A stretch of DNA of 64,000 bases. It comes from Amycolatopsis solani (lineage in GTDB: Bacteria > Actinomycetota > Actinomycetes > Mycobacteriales > Pseudonocardiaceae). The notes under the pieces were generated by a model. That model had not been told where the DNA came from and searched no databases. It saw nothing but the letters and a program-made list of their open reading frames with translations. Numbering within the stretch: the stretch's first letter is position 1; every line of letters starts with the position of its first letter. The stretch covers positions 124,001 to 188,000 of the forward strand of contig NZ_JAWQJT010000004.1 in assembly GCF_033441515.1 (NCBI RefSeq), written 5' to 3'. The position numbers and the translations under genes were made by a program. This document shows, one piece after another, positions 1 to 8,122 of the stretch.

Positions 1-779
1 GGGGTCCCGACGTGACTGGCGTCGAAGACCGTCCCGGTCACCGTCCGGGATTCGCCGCGGGCGGCCAACAGCACGTAGGGGCCGACGTAGTCCTCCGCGG
101 TCGCCGACACGTCGAGCGCGGAGTACCGGCGCAACTGCTCCGCCGCGGGCAGCACGTCGCTGATGGCCCGGTCCCCCAGCCCCAGTGCGGCCGGTCCCCG
201 CAGGTCCGTCGCCATGCCGCCCGGCGCGACCGCGTTGACCCGGACCCGCGGGGCCAGCTCGTAGGCCAGCTGGGAAACGACCCCCACCCCCGCGTGCTTC
301 GAAGCGGTGTACAGGACTCCCCCGCCACCGGGGTACAGCGCCGCGTTCGACAGGGTGAAGATCATGGATCCGCCCCGGTCCGCCAGGGCTCCGGCCGCGG
401 CGCGGGCGCCGACGACGTACCCCTTGACGTTGACGTCGAAGAGCTCGCGGAACCCGCTTTCGAGCTCGGCCATCGGCAGGTCGAGCAGCGGCCGGTTGAA
501 GTCCCACAGCCCCGCGTTGCCCACGAAGGTGTCGAGGCCGCCGAAGGCGGAGACGGCGGCCTCGACCGCGGTTTCGTTGTCGCGGCCGGAGGTGACGTCG
601 CCGTGCACACCCCGGACGCGGTCACCGTGCGCGGCCGCGAGGTCGTGCAGTTTCTCTTCGGACCGCTCGAGCACGGTCACGCGGGCGCCCTCGGCGAGGT
701 ACCGGTCGACGACGGCGCGGCCGAGGCCGGAACCGCCACCGGTCACGAGGGCGGAGAGCCCCGCGAGCCGGCCGGGCAC
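1..779 (-). CDS. Short-chain dehydrogenase, cis-dihydrodiol dehydrogenase type (BphB/HcaB-like), partial
   Basis: Reading inward from a GTG at 779, the frame stays open to the left edge, so the C-terminus lies outside the window (259 residues visible). The N-terminus has the Rossmann signature TGGGSGLG. The middle has NAGLWDF and the YTASK motif with catalytic Tyr and Lys, followed by RVNAVAPGGMATDLRGP, typical of dehydrogenases that rearomatise cis-2,3-dihydrodiols to catechols with NAD+. The start GTG shares one base with the TAG stop of the upstream hydrolase gene, indicating translational coupling. Its position in an operon with a Rieske dioxygenase and an extradiol dioxygenase supports the dihydrodiol role. 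The substrate (biphenyl, alkylbenzene, phenylpropionate) cannot be told from sequence alone. Confidence 0.85.
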   Translation of the reverse strand, partial: MPGRLAGLSALVTGGGSGLGRAVVDRYLAEGARVTVLERSEEKLHDLAAAHGDRVRGVHGDVTSGRDNETAVEAAVSAFGGLDTFVGNAGLWDFNRPLLDLPMAELESGFRELFDVNVKGYVVGARAAAGALADRGGSMIFTLSNAALYPGGGGVLYTASKHAGVGVVSQLAYELAPRVRVNAVAPGGMATDLRGPAALGLGDRAISDVLPAAEQLRRYSALDVSATAEDYVGPYVLLAARGESRTVTGTVFDASHVGT

Positions 780-1636
780 TAGACACGCTCCAGGAAGTGC
801 TTCACCGCGGCGTTGAACTCCGCCGCGTGCTCGAGCTGCGCCCAGTGGCCGCACCGGTTGAACATCAGCAGGCGGGAGTCCGGGATCATGGCGTGGGCGC
901 GCAGCGACATCTCGTAGTGCGCGGTGCGGTCGTCCCGCCCGTGCACCAGCAGGGTGGGCACCTCGGACTCGGCCATCTTCTGCCCCGCTTGCAGGAACCC
1001 GGTCCCGCCCGCACCGCTGCGCATGAGGTCGAGCCAGTTCCGCAGGTGTTCGGGCTTGCTCAGCGCGGTGCGCGACCGCTCCTCGGCGAGTTCACGGGTC
1101 GCGAACGAGGGGTCGAAGCACATCGTCCGGACGAGCTTCTGGAAGTTCTCCGGCGAAGGGTCTTCGTAGGCGTTGAAGATGCACTGCATCCCCTCGGACA
1201 GCCCGCTGGGAGCCATGACGTTCACGCCCCAGATCCCGGACCCCATCATGATCAGCTTCGAGACCCGCTCCGGGTGCTCGGTCGCCAAGACCATCCCGAT
1301 CGCGCCGCCCATGGAGTTGCCGACGACGGCGGCGCGGTCGATGCCCATCGCGTCCATCAGCTGGAGCACGGCCCGGCCCTGGTCGCGCCCGGTCTTCAGG
1401 TCCTGGGGGCTGGAGTCCCCCCAGCCGGGCATCGTCACGGCGACGCAGTGGAAGGACGCGGCGAGTTCACGGATGTTCGGCTCGAAGTTCGACCACCCGG
1501 TGGCGCCCGGGCCGGTGCCGTGGATCAACAGGAGCGGATGCCCCTCGCCTGCCTCGTTGACCTGGATCCGGTAGTCGGCGGTGTCGACGAGCCGGTAGGT
1601 CGATTCGTGGGTCAGTTCCGGAGACGGTGCAGTCAC
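779..1636 (-). CDS. Alpha/beta hydrolase, meta-cleavage product C-C hydrolase (BphD/MhpC-like)
   Basis: A 285-residue protein starting at GTG (VTAPSPELTHES). It has the alpha/beta hydrolase elements HGTGPGATGW (oxyanion region), the nucleophile elbow GNSMGG, the acid in HGRDDRT and the histidine in CGHWAQLEH. This layout is typical of hydrolases that cut 2-hydroxy-6-oxo-hexadienoates after extradiol ring cleavage. The start overlaps the TGA of the upstream reductase gene as GTGA, and its stop overlaps the start of the dehydrogenase, so it sits tightly inside the dioxygenase operon. A longer in-frame N-terminal extension exists but is arginine-rich shadow sequence lying inside the reductase gene, so I reject it. 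Confidence 0.88.
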   Translation of the reverse strand: MTAPSPELTHESTYRLVDTADYRIQVNEAGEGHPLLLIHGTGPGATGWSNFEPNIRELAASFHCVAVTMPGWGDSSPQDLKTGRDQGRAVLQLMDAMGIDRAAVVGNSMGGAIGMVLATEHPERVSKLIMMGSGIWGVNVMAPSGLSEGMQCIFNAYEDPSPENFQKLVRTMCFDPSFATRELAEERSRTALSKPEHLRNWLDLMRSGAGGTGFLQAGQKMAESEVPTLLVHGRDDRTAHYEMSLRAHAMIPDSRLLMFNRCGHWAQLEHAAEFNAAVKHFLERV

Positions 1637-2910
1637 AACTCGCCAATCTGCTGGTTGGCCCGGCGCGAGCCGGGCAAGGTGGGACGCGCTTTCAGGAGCG
1701 TGCGCAGGTTCGTGCCGGAGCGGGCCAGCTGCTCGCTGCCGATCGGGACTCCCGCGGCCATCAGCCGCTTGACGACGCCGATCTCCCGGGAGGCGCCCAT
1801 CCCGGCGACCGCGCCGATGCGGCCGTGCCGCAGCCAGAACGCGAGGAACCGGCCCGGGGCCGCGCCCTCGCGCAGCACCAGTTCGTCGGTGGGCCGCGCC
1901 CGCCCGACGAGCTGCAGCGTCGCGCCGTACTGGTCCGACCACGCGTAGGGCGGGTCGGTGTAGCGGACCGGTTCGCCGGCCAGGGTCGAGCCCACCGCCG
2001 CGCCGTGCCGCAGCGCGGCGTCCCAGTGCTCGATCCGCCCGCGCCGCGGCAGGTCCGGGTGGAACTGGCTGGCGACGTCGCCCGTGGCGTAGATCCAGGC
2101 GCGGCTGGTCTGCCCGAACTCGTTGACGGGGATGCCGTGGTCATCGGTGTCGATGCGGGCCGATCGGGCCAGCTCGTGGCGCGGTTCCACACCGACGCCG
2201 ACCACGACCGCCGCGGCCGGCAGACGTCGCCCGTCGGAGAGCCGGATCTCGTCCACCCGGCCCGCCGGGCCGAGGAACTCGGCGACGGTGACGCCGGACA
2301 GCAGCCGGACACCGTGTTCGCGGTGCAGGCCGGTCACGAGCGCGGCCACGTCCGGTCCGAGGACGTGCGCGAGCGGGTGGGGTTGCGCTTCGACCACGGT
2401 GACCTCGATGCCACGGTCCACGGCGACCGCCGCGAGTTCGAGCCCGATGAAGCCACCGCCCACGATGACCAGCGGGCCGCCGCGGCCCAGGTGGGCGCCG
2501 ATGCGTCCGGCGTCGGCGGCATCGCGCAGCGACAGCACGTTGGCCGCGTCGGCGCCCTTCACCGTGAGCTTCCGCGGGCGGACACCGGTCGCCAGGACGA
2601 GGCGCCCGGACTTCAGGACGTCCCCGTCGCCGAGCCGGACGGTCAGCCGTGCCGGGTCGACCTCGACGGCACGCGCGCCGAGACGCAGGTCGATGTCGAG
2701 GTCCCGGTAGGTTTCCGCCGGCTGGATGGGCACCAGTCCGGCGGTCTCCGCGTCCAGGAGCGCCTTGGACAGCGGCGGCCGTTCGTACGGCAGGCGCGGA
2801 TCGGCGTCGACGAGCGTGATGGTTCCGGGGTAGTCCAGCCGCCGCATCCGGACGGCGGCGGACACCCCGGCCGCGCTCGCACCGACGATGACGCAGCTCG
2901 ACCTGGTCAC
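1633..2910 (-). CDS. FAD-dependent ferredoxin reductase of a ring-hydroxylating dioxygenase (BphA4-like)
   Basis: A 425-residue protein from GTG at 2910. It shows an N-terminal FAD-binding GASAAGVSAA motif, the PYERPPLSK signature of ferredoxin reductases of this group, LATGVRPR, a second Rossmann motif GGGFIGLE for NADH, and the FAD-binding YATGDVA segment. It would pass electrons from NADH to the small Rieske ferredoxin encoded just upstream (10-bp gap). Its stop overlaps the GTG start of the hydrolase gene, so the electron-transfer and hydrolase genes are coupled. Length and motif order are normal for the family. Confidence 0.93.
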   Translation of the reverse strand: MTRSSCVIVGASAAGVSAAVRMRRLDYPGTITLVDADPRLPYERPPLSKALLDAETAGLVPIQPAETYRDLDIDLRLGARAVEVDPARLTVRLGDGDVLKSGRLVLATGVRPRKLTVKGADAANVLSLRDAADAGRIGAHLGRGGPLVIVGGGFIGLELAAVAVDRGIEVTVVEAQPHPLAHVLGPDVAALVTGLHREHGVRLLSGVTVAEFLGPAGRVDEIRLSDGRRLPAAAVVVGVGVEPRHELARSARIDTDDHGIPVNEFGQTSRAWIYATGDVASQFHPDLPRRGRIEHWDAALRHGAAVGSTLAGEPVRYTDPPYAWSDQYGATLQLVGRARPTDELVLREGAAPGRFLAFWLRHGRIGAVAGMGASREIGVVKRLMAAGVPIGSEQLARSGTNLRTLLKARPTLPGSRRANQQIGEL

Positions 2911-2920
2911 CTCGGGGTCC

Positions 2921-3235
2921 TCACCCGCGGTCCGGGAGCTCGACCAGGACCTCGTCGCTCTCGACCCGCACCTGGTACGTGCACAGCGGCACGTTCGCCG
3001 GCGGCGTCAGCGCGGCTCCGCTCTTCAGGTCGAACTTCGCGAAGTGCCAGGCGCATTCGACCTGCGTGCCGTCCACGTAGCCGTCGGACAGCGAGGACTG
3101 CCCGTGCGTGCAGGTGTCGTCCAGCGCGTAGAACGCGCCGTCGACGTGGAAGACCGCGATCGGAGGGGTGGTGGGGAGTTGAACGGCGTCGCCGTCGTCC
3201 AGCTCGCCGGCGGAACAAGCGCGTATCCAGGGCAT
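2921..3235 (-). CDS. Rieske [2Fe-2S] ferredoxin of the dioxygenase system (BphA3-like)
   Basis: A 104-residue soluble protein with the two Rieske cluster motifs C42-T-H44 and C61-A-W-H64, the usual ligand set for a Rieske-type ferredoxin. It would shuttle electrons from the neighbouring FAD reductase to the terminal oxygenase. The ATG start at 3235 is preceded by a purine-rich stretch, and it lies 50 bp after the small-subunit gene. Length matches stand-alone dioxygenase ferredoxins (about 105 residues). Confidence 0.94.
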   Translation of the reverse strand: MPWIRACSAGELDDGDAVQLPTTPPIAVFHVDGAFYALDDTCTHGQSSLSDGYVDGTQVECAWHFAKFDLKSGAALTPPANVPLCTYQVRVESDEVLVELPDRG

Positions 3236-3285
3236 GGTTCGGCTGACTTTCCTTCTGTGTTCGGGGTTCCGGGATCGGCCGGCGG

Positions 3286-3822
3286 TCAGAAGAAGCTGCT
3301 GAGGTTCGCCGACTGGAGGACCGTCTGGTCGAGGAAGATGTGGCGCTTGGCGATGGCCAGGCCCGCCTCGGTGCGCCTCAGGGTGTCCTCACGCCGCCCG
3401 ACCCACTGGTCGAGGTCGTTCTTCAGGCGGGTCCGGTAGAGCAGGAAATTGCTGTGCACCTGCAGCTCGTCGCCGGACTTCTCCCCGATGCGCACGTTCG
3501 TGATCAGGTGCCGGGTCCGCGAAGGCGGGTCTTCCGCCCACGACGTGCCGGTGGCGAACTTCCGGGCCCTGATCTCGAGGTAGTTCTTGTCCTCGTCGAA
3601 GAACGCCATTTCTCCGGGTTTGGTGAACTCGAGGTGCAGCTGCCGCCGGGTGACGGTGCGCCGCAGCGGCATGAAGTAGTGGGTGTCCTCGGTGAACAGG
3701 AAAACCCAGTCCTCGTACCGGTGCGCGTCGAGCAGTGCCGACTCGTGGTAGTAGAACTGCTCGACTTCGTGCTGCAGAAGCACGGCAGTCAGTCGCGCCT
3801 GCTCCGCGGTTTCGGTGGTCAT
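3286..3822 (-). CDS. Aromatic ring-hydroxylating dioxygenase, beta (small) subunit
   Basis: A 178-residue protein starting MTTETAEQARL. The sequence has the NTF2-like fold signatures of dioxygenase beta subunits, for example EVEQFYYHESALLDAHRYEDW near the N-terminus, SRTRHLITNVR in the middle and KRHIFLDQTVL near the C-terminus. It has no metal ligands of its own and would form an alpha3beta3 hexamer with the alpha subunit encoded 25 bp upstream. The upstream in-frame extension (31 residues, Arg-rich) runs into the alpha gene and is not used here. Confidence 0.92.
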   Translation of the reverse strand: MTTETAEQARLTAVLLQHEVEQFYYHESALLDAHRYEDWVFLFTEDTHYFMPLRRTVTRRQLHLEFTKPGEMAFFDEDKNYLEIRARKFATGTSWAEDPPSRTRHLITNVRIGEKSGDELQVHSNFLLYRTRLKNDLDQWVGRREDTLRRTEAGLAIAKRHIFLDQTVLQSANLSSFF

Positions 3823-3847
3823 CCGGAATTCCCTCGCGAGGTGTCGG

Positions 3848-5200
3848 TCAGAAACGGTCGTGCGGGACGGTCCGCTCGCGCAGTTCCTCCCACGTCGGGT
3901 TGCGCAGCCATTCACGCCACGAGTGGTAGGTCCACAGCTGGGCGTGTTCGTTGATCGGCGCGTCGATGATCGCCAGCCCGTCGTCCTTGACGACCTCGGA
4001 GGTGCCGAGCCCCATCTTCAGCAGCTGCGGGACCTCGCGGCTGTGCAGCCCCTTGGTCTGCAGGGTCGACTGCGCCCAGTTCTCGCCGTCCTCCTGTTCC
4101 AGCAACCCGGCCGGGCCGAAGAAGTGGATGTGGGAGCTGAGCAGCGCGGCGTTCTCCTCGGGGGAGGCGTTCTTGTCGCGGAAGGAAAACCACCAGATCT
4201 CGGTGACGCCCGGTTCGCGCGGGACGCGCAGGCTCAGCTGCCCGCCGGCGGTCACCCAGGTCGTCGGGAAGATGTGCGGGTGCCCGGCCACCCGGCTGCC
4301 GTGCCGGCCCAGCCTCGCCTGCGTTTCGTCGTTGTGACGCCAGGCGAAGGGCTCCACGCCGGTGCTGACTTCGAGTGCGTCCTGGTCCGGGCCGGAGATC
4401 GCGTGGCCGTACTCGCCCACCATCACCACGTTGTGCAGGTCCGTGGGCAGGAAGGGAACCTCCAGGTTCGCGCCGGTCTCGCTCTTCGCGCCGCCCTCCA
4501 TGTAGTTGTCGGGCGGGGCGGGGATGAGGCCCAGCGCGAAGGCGGACATGTGGGTGATCTGCGGGTGGTAGTAGTCGAAGACGTTGTCGACCGTGAACTT
4601 CCAGTTCGTCTTGACCGTGAACTTCTGGATGCCCGGGATGACCTCCATGTCGCCGCGCTCGGCGAGCAGGTCGAGGCCGAGCCGGCCCGTGGCGCCCAGA
4701 TACTCCGGCAGCGGCGGGGCCGTCTCGTCGAACGTCGCGAAGACGAATCCCCGGTAGCTCTCCAGCTGGGCCACCTTCCGCAGCGGGTGTTTCGAGCGGT
4801 CCAGCTTGTCCTTATAGAACAGGGAAGAGCCAGGGACACCCACGAGTTCGCCGTCGAGGCCGAAAGTCCAGCCGTGGTAGGTGCACATGAAGTTGCGGAC
4901 GTTGCCCTCTTCCGCGCGGCAGACGGCGTTGCCCCGGTGGGAGCAGGTGTTGAGGAACGCCTTGATGCCGCCGTCCTTCTGCCGGACGACGAGGACGTTG
5001 TCGGTCCCCATGGGCGCTTCGAAGAAGTCGCCCCGCCGGGGGATCTGGCTCTCGTGGCACAGGAACAGCCAGGCCCGGCCGAAGATGTGCTTCATCTCCA
5101 GGTCGAAGATCTCCGGGTCGCTGAAGATGCGGCGGTCGATTTCGCCGCGCTCCAGCGAGACCAGGGAATCGAGCTGGTCCGCCACTTTCGTCTCTGCCAT
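3848..5200 (-). CDS. Aromatic ring-hydroxylating dioxygenase, alpha (large) subunit (BphA1/HcaE-like)
   Basis: A 450-residue terminal oxygenase subunit. The N-terminal Rieske domain has C86-S-H88-RG and C106-TY-H109-GW. The catalytic domain has the mononuclear iron site D209-YY-H212-PQIT-H217, with a later EQEDGENW segment that supplies the carboxylate ligand in relatives. It would insert both atoms of O2 into an aromatic ring to give a cis-dihydrodiol. Size and motif spacing match biphenyl, ethylbenzene, isopropylbenzene and phenylpropionate dioxygenases. It lies 12 bp after the extradiol dioxygenase gene. Substrate is not assignable from motifs alone. Confidence 0.94.
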   Translation of the reverse strand: MAETKVADQLDSLVSLERGEIDRRIFSDPEIFDLEMKHIFGRAWLFLCHESQIPRRGDFFEAPMGTDNVLVVRQKDGGIKAFLNTCSHRGNAVCRAEEGNVRNFMCTYHGWTFGLDGELVGVPGSSLFYKDKLDRSKHPLRKVAQLESYRGFVFATFDETAPPLPEYLGATGRLGLDLLAERGDMEVIPGIQKFTVKTNWKFTVDNVFDYYHPQITHMSAFALGLIPAPPDNYMEGGAKSETGANLEVPFLPTDLHNVVMVGEYGHAISGPDQDALEVSTGVEPFAWRHNDETQARLGRHGSRVAGHPHIFPTTWVTAGGQLSLRVPREPGVTEIWWFSFRDKNASPEENAALLSSHIHFFGPAGLLEQEDGENWAQSTLQTKGLHSREVPQLLKMGLGTSEVVKDDGLAIIDAPINEHAQLWTYHSWREWLRNPTWEELRERTVPHDRF

Positions 5201-5212
5201 GCTCGCCGTCCT

Positions 5213-6103
5213 TCAGTGCGTGTGGCCGCGGTCGTGTCCCCAGAACTGGGCCGCGTCCCAGTTGGTGATGGTCCAGACGTCGTCGTCGATCAGCTTCCCG
5301 TCGGTGCCGTACTCGACGCCGATGCCCGAAGGGGATTTCATGTAGAACGACAGCATTCCGTCGTTGGTGTGCCGGCCCAGGCTGGCGGTCAGGGAGATTT
5401 CGCGGGCCAGCACCCGGTCGAGGGCACGGCCGACGCCGTCGATGTCGTCGACCTCGAGCATGAAGTGGTCCATGAACGGCTTGGTTCCCTCGGGCGCCGG
5501 GCCGAAGGCGAGCGAGTGGTGGCGCGGGTTGACGTGCGTGAAGGTGAGGACCAGCGGCTTGAAGGTGATGAAGTCGCTGACCTTGAACCCCAGGGTGTTC
5601 AGGTAGAAGTCGATCATCTTGTCCGTGTCCGGCGCCGCGAGCACGATGTGGCCCAGGCCCAGGTCCCTGCCGTGGGGATCCTGGGTGACGAAGCGGACGC
5701 CCGTGGGCGAGACGAACGGATCGGCGACGGTCGCGGCGCCGAAGAAGAGTTCCAGCCGGAAGCCCGCCGGGTCCTCGAACTGGACGAGCCGGCGGACCCC
5801 GCGGACCTCGGCGAGCCCGGGGTTCTCCTTGACGGCCACCCCGGCCGACTCCAGCGCGCGGACCTGGGCTTCGAAGTCCGCCTCGTCGGCGACTTCCCAC
5901 CCGGCGTAGCTCAGCTCGTCTTCGCCGGCGCGCACGGCGATGCGGTGGTGGCGGGCGTCCATGCGCAGGAACAGCGTATCGACGTTCTCGGCGTCCTCGG
6001 CCCGCGTGACGTGCAGGCCCAGGATCTCGGTGGCGAACTCCTGCCACGCGTCGAGGTCCCGGGCACCGACCCCGATGTAGCCGAGAGCACTGACGTAGGA
6101 CAC
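5213..6103 (-). CDS. Extradiol ring-cleavage dioxygenase, 2,3-dihydroxybiphenyl 1,2-dioxygenase type (BphC-like)
   Basis: A 296-residue type I (vicinal oxygen chelate) extradiol dioxygenase made of two glyoxalase-like modules. The iron ligands expected in the second module are visible: H152 in LGLGHIV, the histidine of RHHSLAF (195/196) and E264 in GIGVEYG. The GTG start at 6103 follows a GAGGAGAA ribosome-binding site, and the preceding in-frame codons are leader. It is the first gene of the minus-strand catabolic operon. Finding bphC ahead of the oxygenase genes differs from the classical A-B-C order. It would cleave the catechol next to its hydroxyls to a yellow meta-cleavage product. Confidence 0.92.
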   Translation of the reverse strand: MSYVSALGYIGVGARDLDAWQEFATEILGLHVTRAEDAENVDTLFLRMDARHHRIAVRAGEDELSYAGWEVADEADFEAQVRALESAGVAVKENPGLAEVRGVRRLVQFEDPAGFRLELFFGAATVADPFVSPTGVRFVTQDPHGRDLGLGHIVLAAPDTDKMIDFYLNTLGFKVSDFITFKPLVLTFTHVNPRHHSLAFGPAPEGTKPFMDHFMLEVDDIDGVGRALDRVLAREISLTASLGRHTNDGMLSFYMKSPSGIGVEYGTDGKLIDDDVWTITNWDAAQFWGHDRGHTH

Positions 6104-6239
6104 AGTCTTCTCCTCATCCGGAAGGGTTTTCGGCGTGCAGAAAGGAGAGCCGCGTGGAAGGCGGCAACAGAAACGACGCTCGGGCACCGCGCTGCGGCCC
6201 GTCACGTGCCGGACTCGTGGTCTCGGCGAAACCCCGCGG

Positions 6240-6257
6240 CCGAAGTGTCCACTTCGG
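6240..6257. promoter_or_regulatory. Perfect inverted repeat CCGAAGTG-TC-CACTTCGG
   Basis: Two 8-bp arms with a 2-bp spacer. It sits upstream of the catabolic operon. Part of it belongs to a 13-mer (GTCCACTTCGGAC) found three more times in the window, so it may be a genome-wide motif instead of a dedicated operator. Confidence 0.45.
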
Positions 6258-6299
6258 ACTACGCAGGGACGTGGCTCCTTCCTCCTTGAAGGCGCTTAA

Positions 6300-6317
6300 C
6301 TGAGAGTCAACTCTCAG
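6300..6317. promoter_or_regulatory. Probable TetR operator, CTGAGAGT-CA-ACTCTCAG
   Basis: A perfect palindrome with 8-bp arms and a 2-bp spacer, ending 55 bp before the TTG start of the divergent TetR gene. Its size and symmetry fit a TetR dimer site. It could repress both the regulator and the dioxygenase operon. Confidence 0.6.
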
Positions 6318-6372
6318 CTAGTCGACATCGTAAGCTAGCCTCACTGACATCCGCAAGAGGGAGGAAGTTCCT

Positions 6373-6987
6373 TTGGCAACCGAGGAAGCGGCGTCGCCCG
6401 CACCGCGCCGCCGGATGCGGGCGGACGCGCAGCGGAGCATCGAGCAGATCGTGGCCGCCGCCGAGCGCCTCATCGAGAGCGTGGGACCGGGGGTCGCGCT
6501 GGAAGAGGTGGCGAAGGAGGCCGGCGTCGGACCGGCCACGCTCTACCGCCACTTCCCCAGCCGCATGCACCTGTTCGAGCGGGTGTACGGCGACCGCACC
6601 GCCAGGATCGCCGAGCAGGCCCACGCGCTCGCCGGCACCGGCGAGCCGTGGGAGACCCTGACCCAGTGGCTCGGTTCGTTCGTGGCGCTGGGCCTGGAAT
6701 CCCAAGGCGTGCTCATCCAGCTGATGTCCCAAGGCCTGCAGCAAAGCGACGCCGCGGGCAACGCGGAGCGCGGGCGCAAGCTCGTCGCCGAGGCGCTGAG
6801 CGAGTTGCTCGACCGGGCGAAGGAGGCCGCGGCCGTCCGGGAGGACGTCGACGCCGAGGACGTCATCTCCCTCGTCAGCGGCGTGGTCGTGACCGTGGGG
6901 TCCCGGGCCGACACCACCCCCGACGAGCGACGCGGACAGGCGGACCGGGCCCTTCGGATCGTCTTGCGGGGCATCAGTGTTCCCTAG
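6373..6987 (+). CDS. TetR/AcrR-family transcriptional regulator
   Basis: A 204-residue protein starting at TTG, preceded by a GAGGGAGGAAG ribosome-binding stretch. The N-terminal helix-turn-helix is clear (SIEQIVAAAERLIE, then GVGPATLYRHFPSR). The C-terminal ligand domain is of ordinary length. It is divergent from the aromatic catabolic operon and has an operator-like palindrome in its leader, so it probably controls that operon in response to an aromatic compound or intermediate. This is inferred from position only. Confidence 0.85.
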   Translation: MATEEAASPAPRRRMRADAQRSIEQIVAAAERLIESVGPGVALEEVAKEAGVGPATLYRHFPSRMHLFERVYGDRTARIAEQAHALAGTGEPWETLTQWLGSFVALGLESQGVLIQLMSQGLQQSDAAGNAERGRKLVAEALSELLDRAKEAAAVREDVDAEDVISLVSGVVVTVGSRADTTPDERRGQADRALRIVLRGISVP

Positions 6988-7044
6988 CCCCGAATTCCAG
7001 TCCGGTGTAGACATTCGAGGGCGCGGCGCCTAACGTTCGCGTCC

Positions 7045-8079
7045 ATGACTTTCGTTGTGGAGCCACGACTTCGCGAGATCATCGAGCAGATCACCCCGCA
7101 CCTGGCCGACATGCCGGCCCCCACCGTCCGCCACCCGCCCGCCGACCCCGCCGCCCGGGACGCGTGGTTCGCCGACGTCACACGGGAGCGCGCGCGGCAG
7201 CAGGCGCGGATGAGCGAGGCCGCGGGAAGACCGTCCGCCGGCGCGGGCGTCGACGTGACCGAGGTCCGCATCCCGGTCACCGGCGAATGCGGCTGGGCCG
7301 GCTGCGGCGACTGCTCGGCCGGCGCGATCAACGCGATCGTCCACCGGCCCATCGGCGTGCGCGCGGCACCGGCGTACCTCCACTTCCACGGCGGAGGCTT
7401 CTGGGTCGGCGGCGGGCTCGACGTGTTGCGGGGCAACGCCGCGGTGCACGGCGCACGCGCCCGCGAGCTGGGCGTCGTCGTCATCGACGTCGACTACCGG
7501 ATGGCGCCGGACCACAAGTTCCCGCTCCCGGTCGAGGACTGCTACGCGGCCCTGAACTGGGTGGCGGCCAACGCCGAGCACCTCGGCGTCGACCCGGCCC
7601 GCCTGGCGGTGGGCGGCGGCAGCGCCGGCGGCGCCCTGACCGCGGCGGTGGCCCTGATGAGCCGCGACCGCGGCGGCCCCCCGCTTTCCGCACAGGTGCT
7701 CACCATCCCGGCGACCGACAGCGGCTGCAACACCGGCTCGATGCATCGCTTCGCCGAGGGCTACGTGATGACCCGGCAGAACGCGCTGGAGATGTGGGAC
7801 ATGTACCTCGCCTCACCGGCCGACGCCCACAACCCCTACGCCTCCCCCATGCACGCACCCAGCCTCCGCGGCCTGCCGCCCACGCTGGTCATCCTCGGCG
7901 ACTACGACCTCTTGCGCGACGAGGGCAGCGCGTACGCCCGGCGCCTGGTCGACGAGGGCGTCACCGTGACGGTGCGGCGCTTGCCCCAGGCCCACGGAGC
8001 CGAACTACCCGAGAACGGGCCGGAGACCGAGCGCCTCATCAACGGTTTCCTCACCACCAACCTGCTCCGTCCGTCCTAG
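7045..8079 (+). CDS. Alpha/beta hydrolase, hormone-sensitive lipase (HSL) family esterase
   Basis: A 344-residue protein with the HSL-family oxyanion motif HGGG (115-118), nucleophile elbow GGGSAGG (Ser193), acid in GDYDLLRDEG and a histidine in QAHG near the C-terminus. It would hydrolyse short-chain carboxylic esters in the cytoplasm. An odd feature is a cysteine-rich patch before the core, C82-x4-C87-x2-C90, that is not typical of the family. It lies 57 bp downstream of the TetR gene on the same strand and could be co-transcribed with it. Its link to the aromatic pathway is unproven. Confidence 0.85.
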   Translation: MTFVVEPRLREIIEQITPHLADMPAPTVRHPPADPAARDAWFADVTRERARQQARMSEAAGRPSAGAGVDVTEVRIPVTGECGWAGCGDCSAGAINAIVHRPIGVRAAPAYLHFHGGGFWVGGGLDVLRGNAAVHGARARELGVVVIDVDYRMAPDHKFPLPVEDCYAALNWVAANAEHLGVDPARLAVGGGSAGGALTAAVALMSRDRGGPPLSAQVLTIPATDSGCNTGSMHRFAEGYVMTRQNALEMWDMYLASPADAHNPYASPMHAPSLRGLPPTLVILGDYDLLRDEGSAYARRLVDEGVTVTVRRLPQAHGAELPENGPETERLINGFLTTNLLRPS

Positions 8080-8122
8080 GGCGAACGTGGCGCGGGCGGG
8101 ACGGGTGCGCGAGACTGCTTCG

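Larger units (their letters stand above)
6104..6372. promoter_or_regulatory. Divergent promoter region between the dioxygenase operon and its TetR-type gene
   Basis: This 269-bp gap separates two divergently transcribed units and holds two perfect 8-bp inverted repeats (6240-6257 and 6300-6317, listed separately). The second lies close to the TetR start, so it is the best autoregulatory site. No small ORF with a ribosome-binding site is convincing here. Confidence 0.6.

Noticed and set aside
3815..6289. 824-residue plus-strand frame opposite the dioxygenase genes
   Set aside because: It is a shadow of the alpha subunit and extradiol dioxygenase genes, which have complete catalytic motifs.
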